The notes under the pieces were generated by a model. The model saw nothing but the letters and a program-made list of their open reading frames with translations, was not told the DNA's origin and made no database searches. Position numbers and translations under genes: made by a program. 64,000 bases of DNA from Pseudomonas sp. CROZ-RG-20F-R04-15. Lineage in GTDB: Bacteria; Pseudomonadota; Gammaproteobacteria; Pseudomonadales; Pseudomonadaceae. Below, piece after piece: positions 37,458 through 44,705 of this stretch (position 1 is its first letter; each line of letters begins with the position of its first letter). The DNA is taken from positions 62,001 to 126,000 of the forward strand of contig NZ_JAKNQL010000007.1 of NCBI RefSeq assembly GCF_022662375.1. The letters are read 5' to 3'.

Positions 37458-39881
37458 CACCAGTGTGTCGACGGCAAACGGTTTGGTCAGCACCTGCATG
37501 CCCGGACCTAGCTGACCGTTACCGATCACCGAGTTTTCCGCGTAGCCGGTAATGAACAAGGTCTTCAGTTCTGGTCTGATTTGCCTGCCCGCATCGGCCA
37601 TCTGCCGGCCGTTCATGCCGCCCGGCAAGCCGACGTCGGTAATGAGCAGATCGATGTGCGCGCGGGAGCGCAATACCTCCAGCCCTTCGACGCTGTCAGC
37701 GGCTTCGAGCAGATTGAAGCCGAGGTCGTTCAGCACGTCTTTGAGCAGCGTGCGAACGGTGGGTTCGTCGTCGACAATCAGAATGGTCTCGCCGGGCTTG
37801 GCCTGCAGGGTTGCCGAGCTTTGTGCGTCATCGTGATTGCGCGGCGTTTCACCGAGATAGCGCGGCAGGTAAACGCACATCGTGGTGCCTTGACCCACGG
37901 TCGATTGCACCCGCACCTGCCCGCCGGATTGCTTGGTAAAACCGTAGATCATCGACAGCCCAAGGCCCGTGCCCTGGCCCAGCGGTTTGGTGGTGAAAAA
38001 CGGGTCGAAGGCCTTGGCCATTACTTCGGCGCTCATACCGGTACCGGTGTCGGCGACCGACAGGCACAGGTATTGCCCTTCGGGCATTTCACGTACACGC
38101 GCCGATTCCGCATCCAGCGTTCGATTGGCGGTCTCGACGGTGATGCTGCCGCCATCGGGCATCGCATCGCGGGCGTTGATGCACAGGTTGAGCAGGGCGT
38201 TTTCCAGCTGACTGGCATCGACCAGAGCCGGCCACAAATCGGCGGCTACGACCGTTTTCAAGTTAATGCTCGGGCCGACGGTGCGCTGGATCAGTTCGGT
38301 CATGCCGGCAATCAGCGCGTTGACCTCTGTTGGCCGTGGATCGAGGGTCTGCCGGCGGGAGAAGGCCAGCAGGCGATGGGTCAGGGCGGTGGCGCGTTTG
38401 GCCGCGTCCTGGGCGATCAACATGTATTTGTCGATGTCGTTCAGCCGGCCTTGGCCGATGCGTTTTTCCATCAGCTCAAGGGATGCGCAGATGCCCGCCA
38501 ACAGGTTGTTGAAGTCATGGGCCAGACCGCCGGTGAGTTGCCCGACCGCTTCCATTTTCTGCGATTGCCGCAGTTTCTCTTCGGCCTGCATCAGTTCTGC
38601 GGTGCGCGCCGAGACCCGTTGTTCCAGTGTGTCATTGAGGGCTTTTAACGCGGCGGTGACCCGGTCGCGCTCGGCTTCGACATTGCGCCGGTCTTCGACA
38701 TCGATGAGCACACCGGGAAAGCGTAAAGGCGTGCCGTCTTCAGCGCACTCGACGCGGCCGTTCGCTTCGATCCAGGTGTATTGGCCATCCGCGCCGCGCA
38801 CTCGGTATTGGTGCGAATAGGGACCGCCGCGAGCGATGACTTCGTTGATTGCCGCCGTGAGTCCAGCCCTGTCATCCGGGTGAACGCTCATCACCACTTG
38901 CTCCAGGCTCAGACCGTCGAGACCCCAAGCGGGATCGAGGTCGAAAACCCGAGCGAAGGCTTCATCGACGCTGAAGCGATCGCTGGGCAGGTGCCAATGC
39001 CAGGTGCCGATAATGGCGCCGGCGGCCAGGGCGAGTTGTACCCGCTCGACGTTTTCCCGGGCGACGGCCTCGCTGATGCGCAAACGCTCTTGCGCATCGC
39101 GGCGCTCGGTGACATCGCTGAAGAAGATCGCAATCTGCCGATCGGCCGGGTCACCGACACGGACGGCGCGCACATCGAACCAGCGTTCGAAGGTGTTGGC
39201 ATAGTTTTCGAAGTTGGCCGGCTCGCCGGTCTTGGCCACATGGCCGTAAGTCTCGAACCAGAATTTCTCCAGATTGGGCGCAAACTCGGTGACCCACTTG
39301 CCCCGCAGGTTGACCCCGGCCTGACGCTCGAACGCCGGGTTGGCTTCGACGAAGTAATAGTCGATGGGGTGATCGTCGGCGTCGAATTTGACTTTGACGA
39401 TGGCGAACGCGGCTTCGATGGTTTCCAGAATGGTGCTGAAGCGTTCTTCGCTACGACGCAATGCGGTTTCGGCACTGCGCGAGCGGGTCAGGTCGAGCAT
39501 CGCGCCGATCATGCGCTCGGCTTTGCCATCGGCACTGCGGATCAGATGTCCGCGATCAAGCACTTCGGCGTATGAACCATCGTGGCAGAGGAAGCGGTAC
39601 TCAGCGCTCCAGATCGTGCCAGAACCGTCAATTGCCGAGCGAATCGAAGTTGTCACGCGCGCGCGATCCTGCGTGTGAATCTGCGCAAACCGCCAGTCAC
39701 ACGTCGGTTCTATGGCTGTGGACGCGTAGCCATAGGCCTGTTGCAGCGAGTCGTTCCAGACGACCTGGTTGGTTTTCAGATCCCAGTCCCAGACGGCGTC
39801 GCAGGTCGCCTTGACGGCCAGACGCAGGCGCGTGACCTCAGACTCAAGCTCCTCGCGAGTAAGCTGTTTCAGGATGTCCAC
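37419..39881 (-). CDS. Soluble PAS-PAS-PAS hybrid histidine kinase with receiver
   Basis: An 820-residue hybrid sensor kinase without TM segments, so a cytosolic signal is likely. Three PAS folds occupy about 20-135, 145-265 and 285-400 (PAC-type ends such as MIGAMLDLTRSRS and FPGVLIDVEDRRN). A coiled coil spans about 400-445. The H-box GGLAHDFNNLLAG has its His near 457. N and G boxes (LNLCINARDAMPDGG; DTGTGMS; GTGLGLS) follow at 555-680. The C-terminal receiver (from about 697) has VDDEP and phosphoacceptor Asp in LLITDVGLPGG. HWE-like features are absent. No partner response regulator is nearby. The overlap with the diguanylate cyclase suggests but does not prove joint function. Confidence 0.94.
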   Translation of the reverse strand: MDILKQLTREELESEVTRLRLAVKATCDAVWDWDLKTNQVVWNDSLQQAYGYASTAIEPTCDWRFAQIHTQDRARVTTSIRSAIDGSGTIWSAEYRFLCHDGSYAEVLDRGHLIRSADGKAERMIGAMLDLTRSRSAETALRRSEERFSTILETIEAAFAIVKVKFDADDHPIDYYFVEANPAFERQAGVNLRGKWVTEFAPNLEKFWFETYGHVAKTGEPANFENYANTFERWFDVRAVRVGDPADRQIAIFFSDVTERRDAQERLRISEAVARENVERVQLALAAGAIIGTWHWHLPSDRFSVDEAFARVFDLDPAWGLDGLSLEQVVMSVHPDDRAGLTAAINEVIARGGPYSHQYRVRGADGQYTWIEANGRVECAEDGTPLRFPGVLIDVEDRRNVEAERDRVTAALKALNDTLEQRVSARTAELMQAEEKLRQSQKMEAVGQLTGGLAHDFNNLLAGICASLELMEKRIGQGRLNDIDKYMLIAQDAAKRATALTHRLLAFSRRQTLDPRPTEVNALIAGMTELIQRTVGPSINLKTVVAADLWPALVDASQLENALLNLCINARDAMPDGGSITVETANRTLDAESARVREMPEGQYLCLSVADTGTGMSAEVMAKAFDPFFTTKPLGQGTGLGLSMIYGFTKQSGGQVRVQSTVGQGTTMCVYLPRYLGETPRNHDDAQSSATLQAKPGETILIVDDEPTVRTLLKDVLNDLGFNLLEAADSVEGLEVLRSRAHIDLLITDVGLPGGMNGRQMADAGRQIRPELKTLFITGYAENSVIGNGQLGPGMQVLTKPFAVDTLVSRVNGLLSIDIE

Positions 39882-40009
39882 CCTTTATGCGTTGATGGTT
39901 GGCTTGCGTTCAATTGGCGGGTTTCAAACACTCTGCTTCACAAGCTTTGTGAGCCATTGACCCGAGGCCTCATGCTTAAGTTGCACGCGGGCCAGGGATG
40001 CAGACGTTT

Positions 40010-41548
40010 TCATAACGATTCGCCGCGATCCAGTCTGTCGAGCAGCCCTTGCCCGCGTTGCCACAAAGCCTGCTGTTTTTCCAACGGCATGCGATCAAGG
40101 TTTTTGTACATCATGCCCATGCGCTGATTGCCGCGCAGAAGGTCACCGTGGCGCATCAGGAAATGCCAGTACAGGGCATTGAAAGGGCACGCATTGTCAG
40201 CGGTGGTTTCGCGCACCGAGTAGGCACAGTCGCGACAGTAGTCGGACATCCGGTTGATGTACTGACCGCTGGCGCAATAAGGTTTGGAACCGAGGTAACC
40301 GCCGTCGGCGTGCATGACCATGCCGAGGGTATTGGGTAGCTCGACCCAGTCGAAAGCGTCCATGTAAATCGCCAGATACCACTCACAGATCTGGCTCGGT
40401 GCGATGCCGGCGAGCAGGGCGAAATTGCCGGTCACCATCAGGCGCTGGATGTGATGGGCGTAGGCGTGTCTGAGGCTTTGACCGATGGCCTGGCGCATGC
40501 AGTTCATCTGTGTGTCGCCGGTCCAGTAGAACTCAGGCAAGCGCCGTGTGTTACCGAAGGCATTGCCCTCGGCGTACTCCGGCATCTGCAGCCAGTAAAC
40601 GCCCCGCACATATTCGCGCCAGCCGATCAGTTGCCGGATGAAACCCTCGGCGGCATTCAGCGCGATGTTGCCTGACCAATAGGCAGACTCCACGTCACTG
40701 CAGAGTTGGCGCAGGTCGAGCAAACCAATGTTCAGCGCGGCGCTGATGCGGGCATGGAACAGAAACGGTTCGTCGCTGGCCATGGCGTCCTGATAATCGC
40801 CGAAGCCCGCCAGTCCGTAGTCGAGAAACCAGGCCCACAATGCCTGGGCATCGGCATGCGTCACCGGATAGTTGAAATCATCCAGGCTGCCGTAGTGACT
40901 GGCGAAGCGTTCCTTGACCAGTGCGAGGACTTCGAGGGTGATTGCGTCGTTGGTAAAACCAGCCGGGTAGGGCGGCTTGACGGTTTTCGGCAGGGCTTTG
41001 CGATTGTCGGCGTCAAAGTTCCAGGCGCCACCGACCGGGGTGCCGTCGCCGTTGAGCAGCAGGCGACTCTTGCGGCGCATCTCGCGATAGAAGAACTCCA
41101 TGCGCAGCTGTTTTTTGCCAGCGGCCCACGCACGGAATTCGTCGCGGCTGCACAGGAAACGGTTGTCGGCATGCCAATGGATCGGCAAGCCACAATCTTT
41201 CAGCGATTGCTCCAGACGCCAGTCGCCGCATTCGGTCAGGTGCAATTCTTGCGCTTGCAGCAGTGCCTGCCAGCGCATTAATTCGCCGGGCACCGAGCCG
41301 CTGTTGTGCGGGTCGTCGAGGGTCACGTAATGCACGTGAAAGCCTTGTTCTTTCAGTGCCTGAGCGAAGTGACGCATGGCACTGAAAATCAGCGCGATCT
41401 TCTGCGGGTGATGGGCAACATGGCTGGCTTCTTCCATGACCTCGACCAGCAACACACGGTCGTGGTCGCGATCCAGACTGGCCAATGACGCCAGATCAAA
41501 CGATAACTGGTCACCCAGAACGAGGCACAGCCGATGGGTTTTGTTCAT
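40010..41548 (-). CDS. phrB: FeS-BCP family photolyase/cryptochrome ((6-4) photolyase, PhrB-like)
   Basis: A 512-residue flavoprotein of the prokaryotic iron-sulfur cryptochrome/photolyase family, which repairs UV (6-4) photoproducts in DNA. The N-terminal alpha/beta domain starts LCLVLGDQLSFDL, typical of the family. Four cysteines at 350, 438, 441 and 454 coincide in number and spacing with the [4Fe-4S] ligands of Agrobacterium PhrB. A further Cys at 425 is not part of that set. The FAD-binding helical domain includes GWREYVRGVYW and the run LPNTLGMVMHADGGYLGSKP. It is a single gene with no photolyase or carotenoid partner adjacent. Confidence 0.93.
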   Translation of the reverse strand: MNKTHRLCLVLGDQLSFDLASLASLDRDHDRVLLVEVMEEASHVAHHPQKIALIFSAMRHFAQALKEQGFHVHYVTLDDPHNSGSVPGELMRWQALLQAQELHLTECGDWRLEQSLKDCGLPIHWHADNRFLCSRDEFRAWAAGKKQLRMEFFYREMRRKSRLLLNGDGTPVGGAWNFDADNRKALPKTVKPPYPAGFTNDAITLEVLALVKERFASHYGSLDDFNYPVTHADAQALWAWFLDYGLAGFGDYQDAMASDEPFLFHARISAALNIGLLDLRQLCSDVESAYWSGNIALNAAEGFIRQLIGWREYVRGVYWLQMPEYAEGNAFGNTRRLPEFYWTGDTQMNCMRQAIGQSLRHAYAHHIQRLMVTGNFALLAGIAPSQICEWYLAIYMDAFDWVELPNTLGMVMHADGGYLGSKPYCASGQYINRMSDYCRDCAYSVRETTADNACPFNALYWHFLMRHGDLLRGNQRMGMMYKNLDRMPLEKQQALWQRGQGLLDRLDRGESL

Positions 41549-41677
41549 TTCACGGATTCAGCGTAATGAGCAGCAGGCTGCCGAGTGGACGTTTGAGTGC
41601 TAAGTCCAGATAGTTGTACAGATTGTAGTTTGTGTATAGGTTTTTGTGCGGTGAATTGCGTGATATTCAGATCTCCC

Positions 41678-41770
41678 CTGTGGGAGCGAGCCTGCTCGCG
41701 AAGGCGTCGTCACATTCAACATGTTGGCTGACTGACACGCCGCTTTCGCGAGCAGGCTCGCTCCCACAAG
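41678..41770. repeat. REPIN: inverted pair of REP sequences
   Basis: The left arm TGTGGGAGCGAGCCTGCTCG and its near-perfect reverse complement on the right are separated by about 35 bases. Each arm also folds on itself (GCGAGC-CT-GCTCGC). This is the well-known Pseudomonas fluorescens REP pair, mobilised in trans by RAYT transposases. No RAYT gene is present in the window. Confidence 0.93.
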
Positions 41771-41797
41771 GGCTTGCACTCCGACTAGGATGAACGT

Positions 41798-41813
41798 TCC
41801 CGCTGTTGCGGGA
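41798..41813 (-). terminator. Short hairpin downstream of nemA
   Basis: A 6-bp stem TCCCGC / GCGGGA with loop TGTT, 25 bases beyond the nemA stop. It lacks a clear T-run on the minus strand, so termination is only probable. Confidence 0.4.
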
Positions 41814-41837
41814 GCGCTTGACGCCGCGAGGAAAGGC

Positions 41838-42962
41838 TTAGCCGGGATAAACGGGGTAGTCGGTATAGCCTTCGGCATTGCCGCCATACACCGTCGCCGG
41901 GTTCAGTGCATTCATCGGCCAGTCATTGGCAATGCGCGCCGGCAGATCAGGGTTGGCCATGAATGGACGGCCGAAAGCGACGAAGTCTGCCAGCCCGGAT
42001 TCGAGCAGTTGCGCCCCGGATTCTGCGGTGTAGCGCCCGGCATAAATGATCGCGCCGCTGAAGGTGTCGCGCACCGCCTGACGGAACGTTTGTGGCATCG
42101 CAGGCGCGTTGTCCCAATCGGCTTCGGCGATGGACAGATAAGCAATGCCGACGTCTTGCAGGATTTTGATCGCTTCGATGTAAGTGGCGTGCGGATCTTC
42201 CTCGACCATGCCCAGGTAAGTGCGCGCTTCATCGGTGGTGGTGAACAGCGGGGCGAAACGCACGCCGACTTTTTCCTTGCCGATGCACTCGGCGACGCCA
42301 GCCACCACTTCCTTCAAAAAGCGCAGGCGATTGTCCAGCGAACCGCCGTACTGATCGTCGCGCAGGTTGCTGTGAGCCGAGATGAACTGGTTGACCAGAT
42401 AACCGTTGGCGCAGTGCAATTCGATACCATCAAAACCCGCGTCCATGGCGTTGCGCGCCGCCTGAATGTACAGCTGAACCAACTCCTGAACTTCATCGGT
42501 GCTCAGTGCGCGCGGTGCCGACGGGGTGACCAGTTCCCCGGCGCCGGGCGCGGTTTCGATAAACACGCTGACCCGCTCGGTGGCCACGGCGGAGGCGGAA
42601 ACCGGGGCCGCGCCGTCAGGTTGCAACGCGGTGTGGGAGACACGGCCAACGTGCCACAACTGGGCGAAAATCACCCCGTCCACGGCATGTACGGCTTCGG
42701 TGACTTTGCGCCATCCGGCGATTTGCTCTGCGGTATGAATGCCCGGCGTCCACGCATAACCCTGGCCGCGAGGTTCGATCTGCGTGCCTTCGGTGACCAG
42801 CAGACCGGCGCCGGCACGTTGCTGGTAATACTCGGCCATCAGCTCATTGGCGATGTTGCCCGGTTGGGTGCTGCGCTGACGCGTCAGGGGCGGCAGGACG
42901 ATACGGTTTTTGAGGGTGTGATGGCCAAGTCTGGCCGGGGTGAAGAACGAGCTGCTATTCAT
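41838..42962 (-). CDS. nemA: N-ethylmaleimide reductase / xenobiotic reductase (Old Yellow Enzyme)
   Basis: FMN-dependent NAD(P)H:flavin oxidoreductase of the OYE family, 374 residues, reducing activated alkenes, quinones and nitro compounds. Visible motifs: N-terminal KNRIVLPPLTRQRS, substrate-binding pair HxxN in ELHCANGYLVNQFIS, catalytic region AQLWHVGR and the C-terminal FMN-phosphate segment DFVAFGRPFMANPDL. It is close to NemA and to pseudomonad XenB. An operator matching those in front of nemR and the DJ-1-type gene lies 25 bases upstream of its ATG. The DJ-1-type gene upstream ends in its own terminator, so nemA is a separate transcription unit of the same regulon. Confidence 0.95.
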   Translation of the reverse strand: MNSSSFFTPARLGHHTLKNRIVLPPLTRQRSTQPGNIANELMAEYYQQRAGAGLLVTEGTQIEPRGQGYAWTPGIHTAEQIAGWRKVTEAVHAVDGVIFAQLWHVGRVSHTALQPDGAAPVSASAVATERVSVFIETAPGAGELVTPSAPRALSTDEVQELVQLYIQAARNAMDAGFDGIELHCANGYLVNQFISAHSNLRDDQYGGSLDNRLRFLKEVVAGVAECIGKEKVGVRFAPLFTTTDEARTYLGMVEEDPHATYIEAIKILQDVGIAYLSIAEADWDNAPAMPQTFRQAVRDTFSGAIIYAGRYTAESGAQLLESGLADFVAFGRPFMANPDLPARIANDWPMNALNPATVYGGNAEGYTDYPVYPG

Positions 42963-42986
42963 GGATTACCTTGTCTATGGGTTTAT

Positions 42987-43001
42987 TAGACCAGTCGACT
43001 A
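42987..43001. promoter_or_regulatory. NemR-type operator in front of nemA
   Basis: TAGACCAGTCGACTA, 25 bases upstream of the nemA start. It matches the site at 43845 in 14 of 15 positions and shares TAGACCAGTCG with all three sites in the locus. The location is consistent with repression by the TetR-family protein encoded at 43956. Confidence 0.75.
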
Positions 43002-43012
43002 GTTGGTGGGCG

Positions 43013-43046
43013 AAAAAATAACGCCGGGTGATACGCCCCCGGCGTT
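43013..43046 (-). terminator. Rho-independent terminator of the DJ-1-type gene
   Basis: Perfect 9-bp stem AACGCCGGG / CCCGGCGTT (43020-43028 with 43038-43046). On the minus strand it is followed by ATTTTTT. It lies between the DJ-1-type gene and the nemA operator. Confidence 0.92.
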
Positions 43047-43064
43047 CGATGAGGTTGCAGGGTT

Positions 43065-43742
43065 TTAGCCGAGCATTTCCAAAAGCTTTTTAGCAACAGC
43101 GGCAGAGCTTGCAGGGTTCTGGCCAGTGACCAATTGTCCGTCGGCGACCACATGCACCTGCCAGTCAGCGACTTTCGAGTAATAACCACCGAGACGCTGG
43201 AACTCGTCCTCGATCAGGAACGGCACCACGTCCGTCAGGCCAACTGCCTCTTCTTCGGCATTGGTGAAACCGGTGACCTGGCGATGCTGGACCAGCGGTT
43301 TGCCGTCAGCGCTGAGGGCGTGACGCAATACACCCGGCGCATGGCAGACAAAACCGTGGGGTTTGTTGGCGCGGTCAAACGCTTCGATCAACGCGATCGA
43401 CTGCTTGTCTTCGGCCAGATCCCACAGTGGGCCGTGGCCGCCCGGGTAGAACACCGCATCGAAATCATCAGCGCTGACGTCAGCCAGGCGTCCGGTGTTG
43501 GCCAGTGCCTGTTGCGCGGCGGAGTCTTTGCGGAAGCGATCAGTCTCGGCAGTCTGCGCGTCTGGCTCATCGCTTTTCGGGTCCAGCGGCGGCTGACCAC
43601 CGGCGGGCGAAACCAGGGTGACGTCGGCGCCGGCGTCCTTGAAGGCGTAGTAGGGCGCGGCGAACTCTTCCAGCCAGAAGCCGGTTTTCTTGCCGGTGTT
43701 GCCGAGTTGATCGTGGGACGTCAAAACCATCAGGATTTTCAT
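43065..43742 (-). CDS. DJ-1/PfpI superfamily protein (class I glutamine-amidotransferase-like, possible glyoxalase III)
   Basis: A 225-residue DJ-1/PfpI fold protein. The nucleophile elbow is FVCHAPG (Cys), and a conserved Glu in GFWLEEFAAPYYAF together with the motif FYPGGHGPLWDL resembles the Hsp31/glyoxalase III branch, which detoxifies methylglyoxal without cofactor. It has its own terminator downstream, and an operator identical in core to those of nemA and nemR lies about 100 bases upstream. In E. coli the corresponding regulon pairs NemA with glyoxalase I (GloA), so a glyoxalase role here is a reasonable inference. Enzymatic activity cannot be read directly. Confidence 0.85.
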   Translation of the reverse strand: MKILMVLTSHDQLGNTGKKTGFWLEEFAAPYYAFKDAGADVTLVSPAGGQPPLDPKSDEPDAQTAETDRFRKDSAAQQALANTGRLADVSADDFDAVFYPGGHGPLWDLAEDKQSIALIEAFDRANKPHGFVCHAPGVLRHALSADGKPLVQHRQVTGFTNAEEEAVGLTDVVPFLIEDEFQRLGGYYSKVADWQVHVVADGQLVTGQNPASSAAVAKKLLEMLG

Positions 43743-43844
43743 AGAGCACCTTGAGTCGATCAGGTGTCTTCGATTGAGCGAAGGATTCGCCCATCGGCCA
43801 CACCGGTCAGAAAACGTTTGTCGGGGCGCAGCATAGATTCCAAT

Positions 43845-43859
43845 TAGACCAGTCGTCTA
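43845..43859. promoter_or_regulatory. NemR-type operator upstream of the DJ-1-type gene
   Basis: TAGACCAGTCGTCTA, a perfect TAGAC-N5-GTCTA inverted repeat, between the divergent DJ-1-type gene and nemR. It is the best-formed of three copies. Confidence 0.8.
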
Positions 43860-43918
43860 GTAATTTTTTATCCTGCGGTTTTTCATCGACAGGTATGGCA
43901 AACTTCCGTTCCTCCGAA

Positions 43919-43933
43919 AATACGACTGGTCTA
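43919..43933. promoter_or_regulatory. NemR-type operator in front of nemR
   Basis: AATACGACTGGTCTA; the reverse strand reads TAGACCAGTCGTA, matching the other two sites. One half-site is degenerate. It ends 22 bases before the nemR start, consistent with autoregulation. Confidence 0.72.
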
Positions 43934-43955
43934 TTGCCTGGTAATTTGCGCCCCC

Positions 43956-44540
43956 ATGAAACCGACCTACGACGACACCCGCCAACATTTGCTCGACACC
44001 GGCCACCGGATGATGGCCGAGAAGGGCTTCACCAGTGTCGGCCTCAACGAGATCCTGCAAACCGCCGGTGTGCCCAAGGGTTCGTTCTATCACTACTTCA
44101 AATCCAAAGAGCTGTACGGCCAGGCGTTGCTTGCGGACTACTTCGTCGGCTACCTCGCCGACATGGAGCAGCGCCTGACGCTGCCGGGGCTGAGCGCCTA
44201 CGAGCGGTTGATGGATTACTGGCAGGGCTGGCAAAACCGCTGCACCCTCGAAGGGCACGGCGATGAGTGTCTGGTGGTGAAACTCAGTGCCGAAGTCGCC
44301 GACCTGTCGGAGTCGATGCGCCTCACATTGCGCGATGGTGCCGAGCAAGTGGTAGCGCGTATCACCCAGTGCATCGAGCAGGGTCAGGCCGACAACAGCT
44401 TGCCCGAGGGCGATGCCCGGCATCTGGCGGAAACCCTGTATCAGCTGTGGCTGGGCGCCAGTTTGCTCAACAAGCTGCAGCGCACCGGGCAATCTTTGGA
44501 AACATCGATGGCGATGACGAAGCGGCTTTTGCGCGTTTGA
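43956..44540 (+). CDS. nemR: NemR-like TetR-family electrophile-sensing repressor
   Basis: A 194-residue TetR regulator. The N-terminal HTH reads EILQTAGVPKGSFYHYFKSK. The core DECLVVKLSAEVADLSESMR closely parallels E. coli NemR, where the equivalent Cys (Cys106; Cys105 here) is the redox/electrophile sensor controlling nemA and gloA. Three copies of a TAGACCAGTCG-type operator lie in front of nemA, the DJ-1-type gene and nemR itself. It is divergent from the DJ-1-type gene. It should release DNA on modification by quinones, hypochlorite or methylglyoxal; that response is inferred from E. coli. Confidence 0.92.
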   Translation: MKPTYDDTRQHLLDTGHRMMAEKGFTSVGLNEILQTAGVPKGSFYHYFKSKELYGQALLADYFVGYLADMEQRLTLPGLSAYERLMDYWQGWQNRCTLEGHGDECLVVKLSAEVADLSESMRLTLRDGAEQVVARITQCIEQGQADNSLPEGDARHLAETLYQLWLGASLLNKLQRTGQSLETSMAMTKRLLRV

Positions 44541-44705
44541 CCAGGATTTTTGCGCGACGCAATGGATGACATACGTATCGGCATTCGGCCGGACAAACAT
44601 ACGAATGGGAATAAGTTTCAATAACGGAACGCTTGGTATACCATCCGCGGCGCTTTGCTGGCGGTTTTGCCCTTCGTTCTGGCCTATTCGTAAGGTTGTG
44701 ATTTC

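Noticed and set aside
44541..44705. Possible Fur box upstream of the TonB-dependent receptor
   Set aside because: AT-rich stretches such as GGGAATAAGTTTCAATAAC are present, but no convincing match to the 19-bp inverted Fur consensus could be read.
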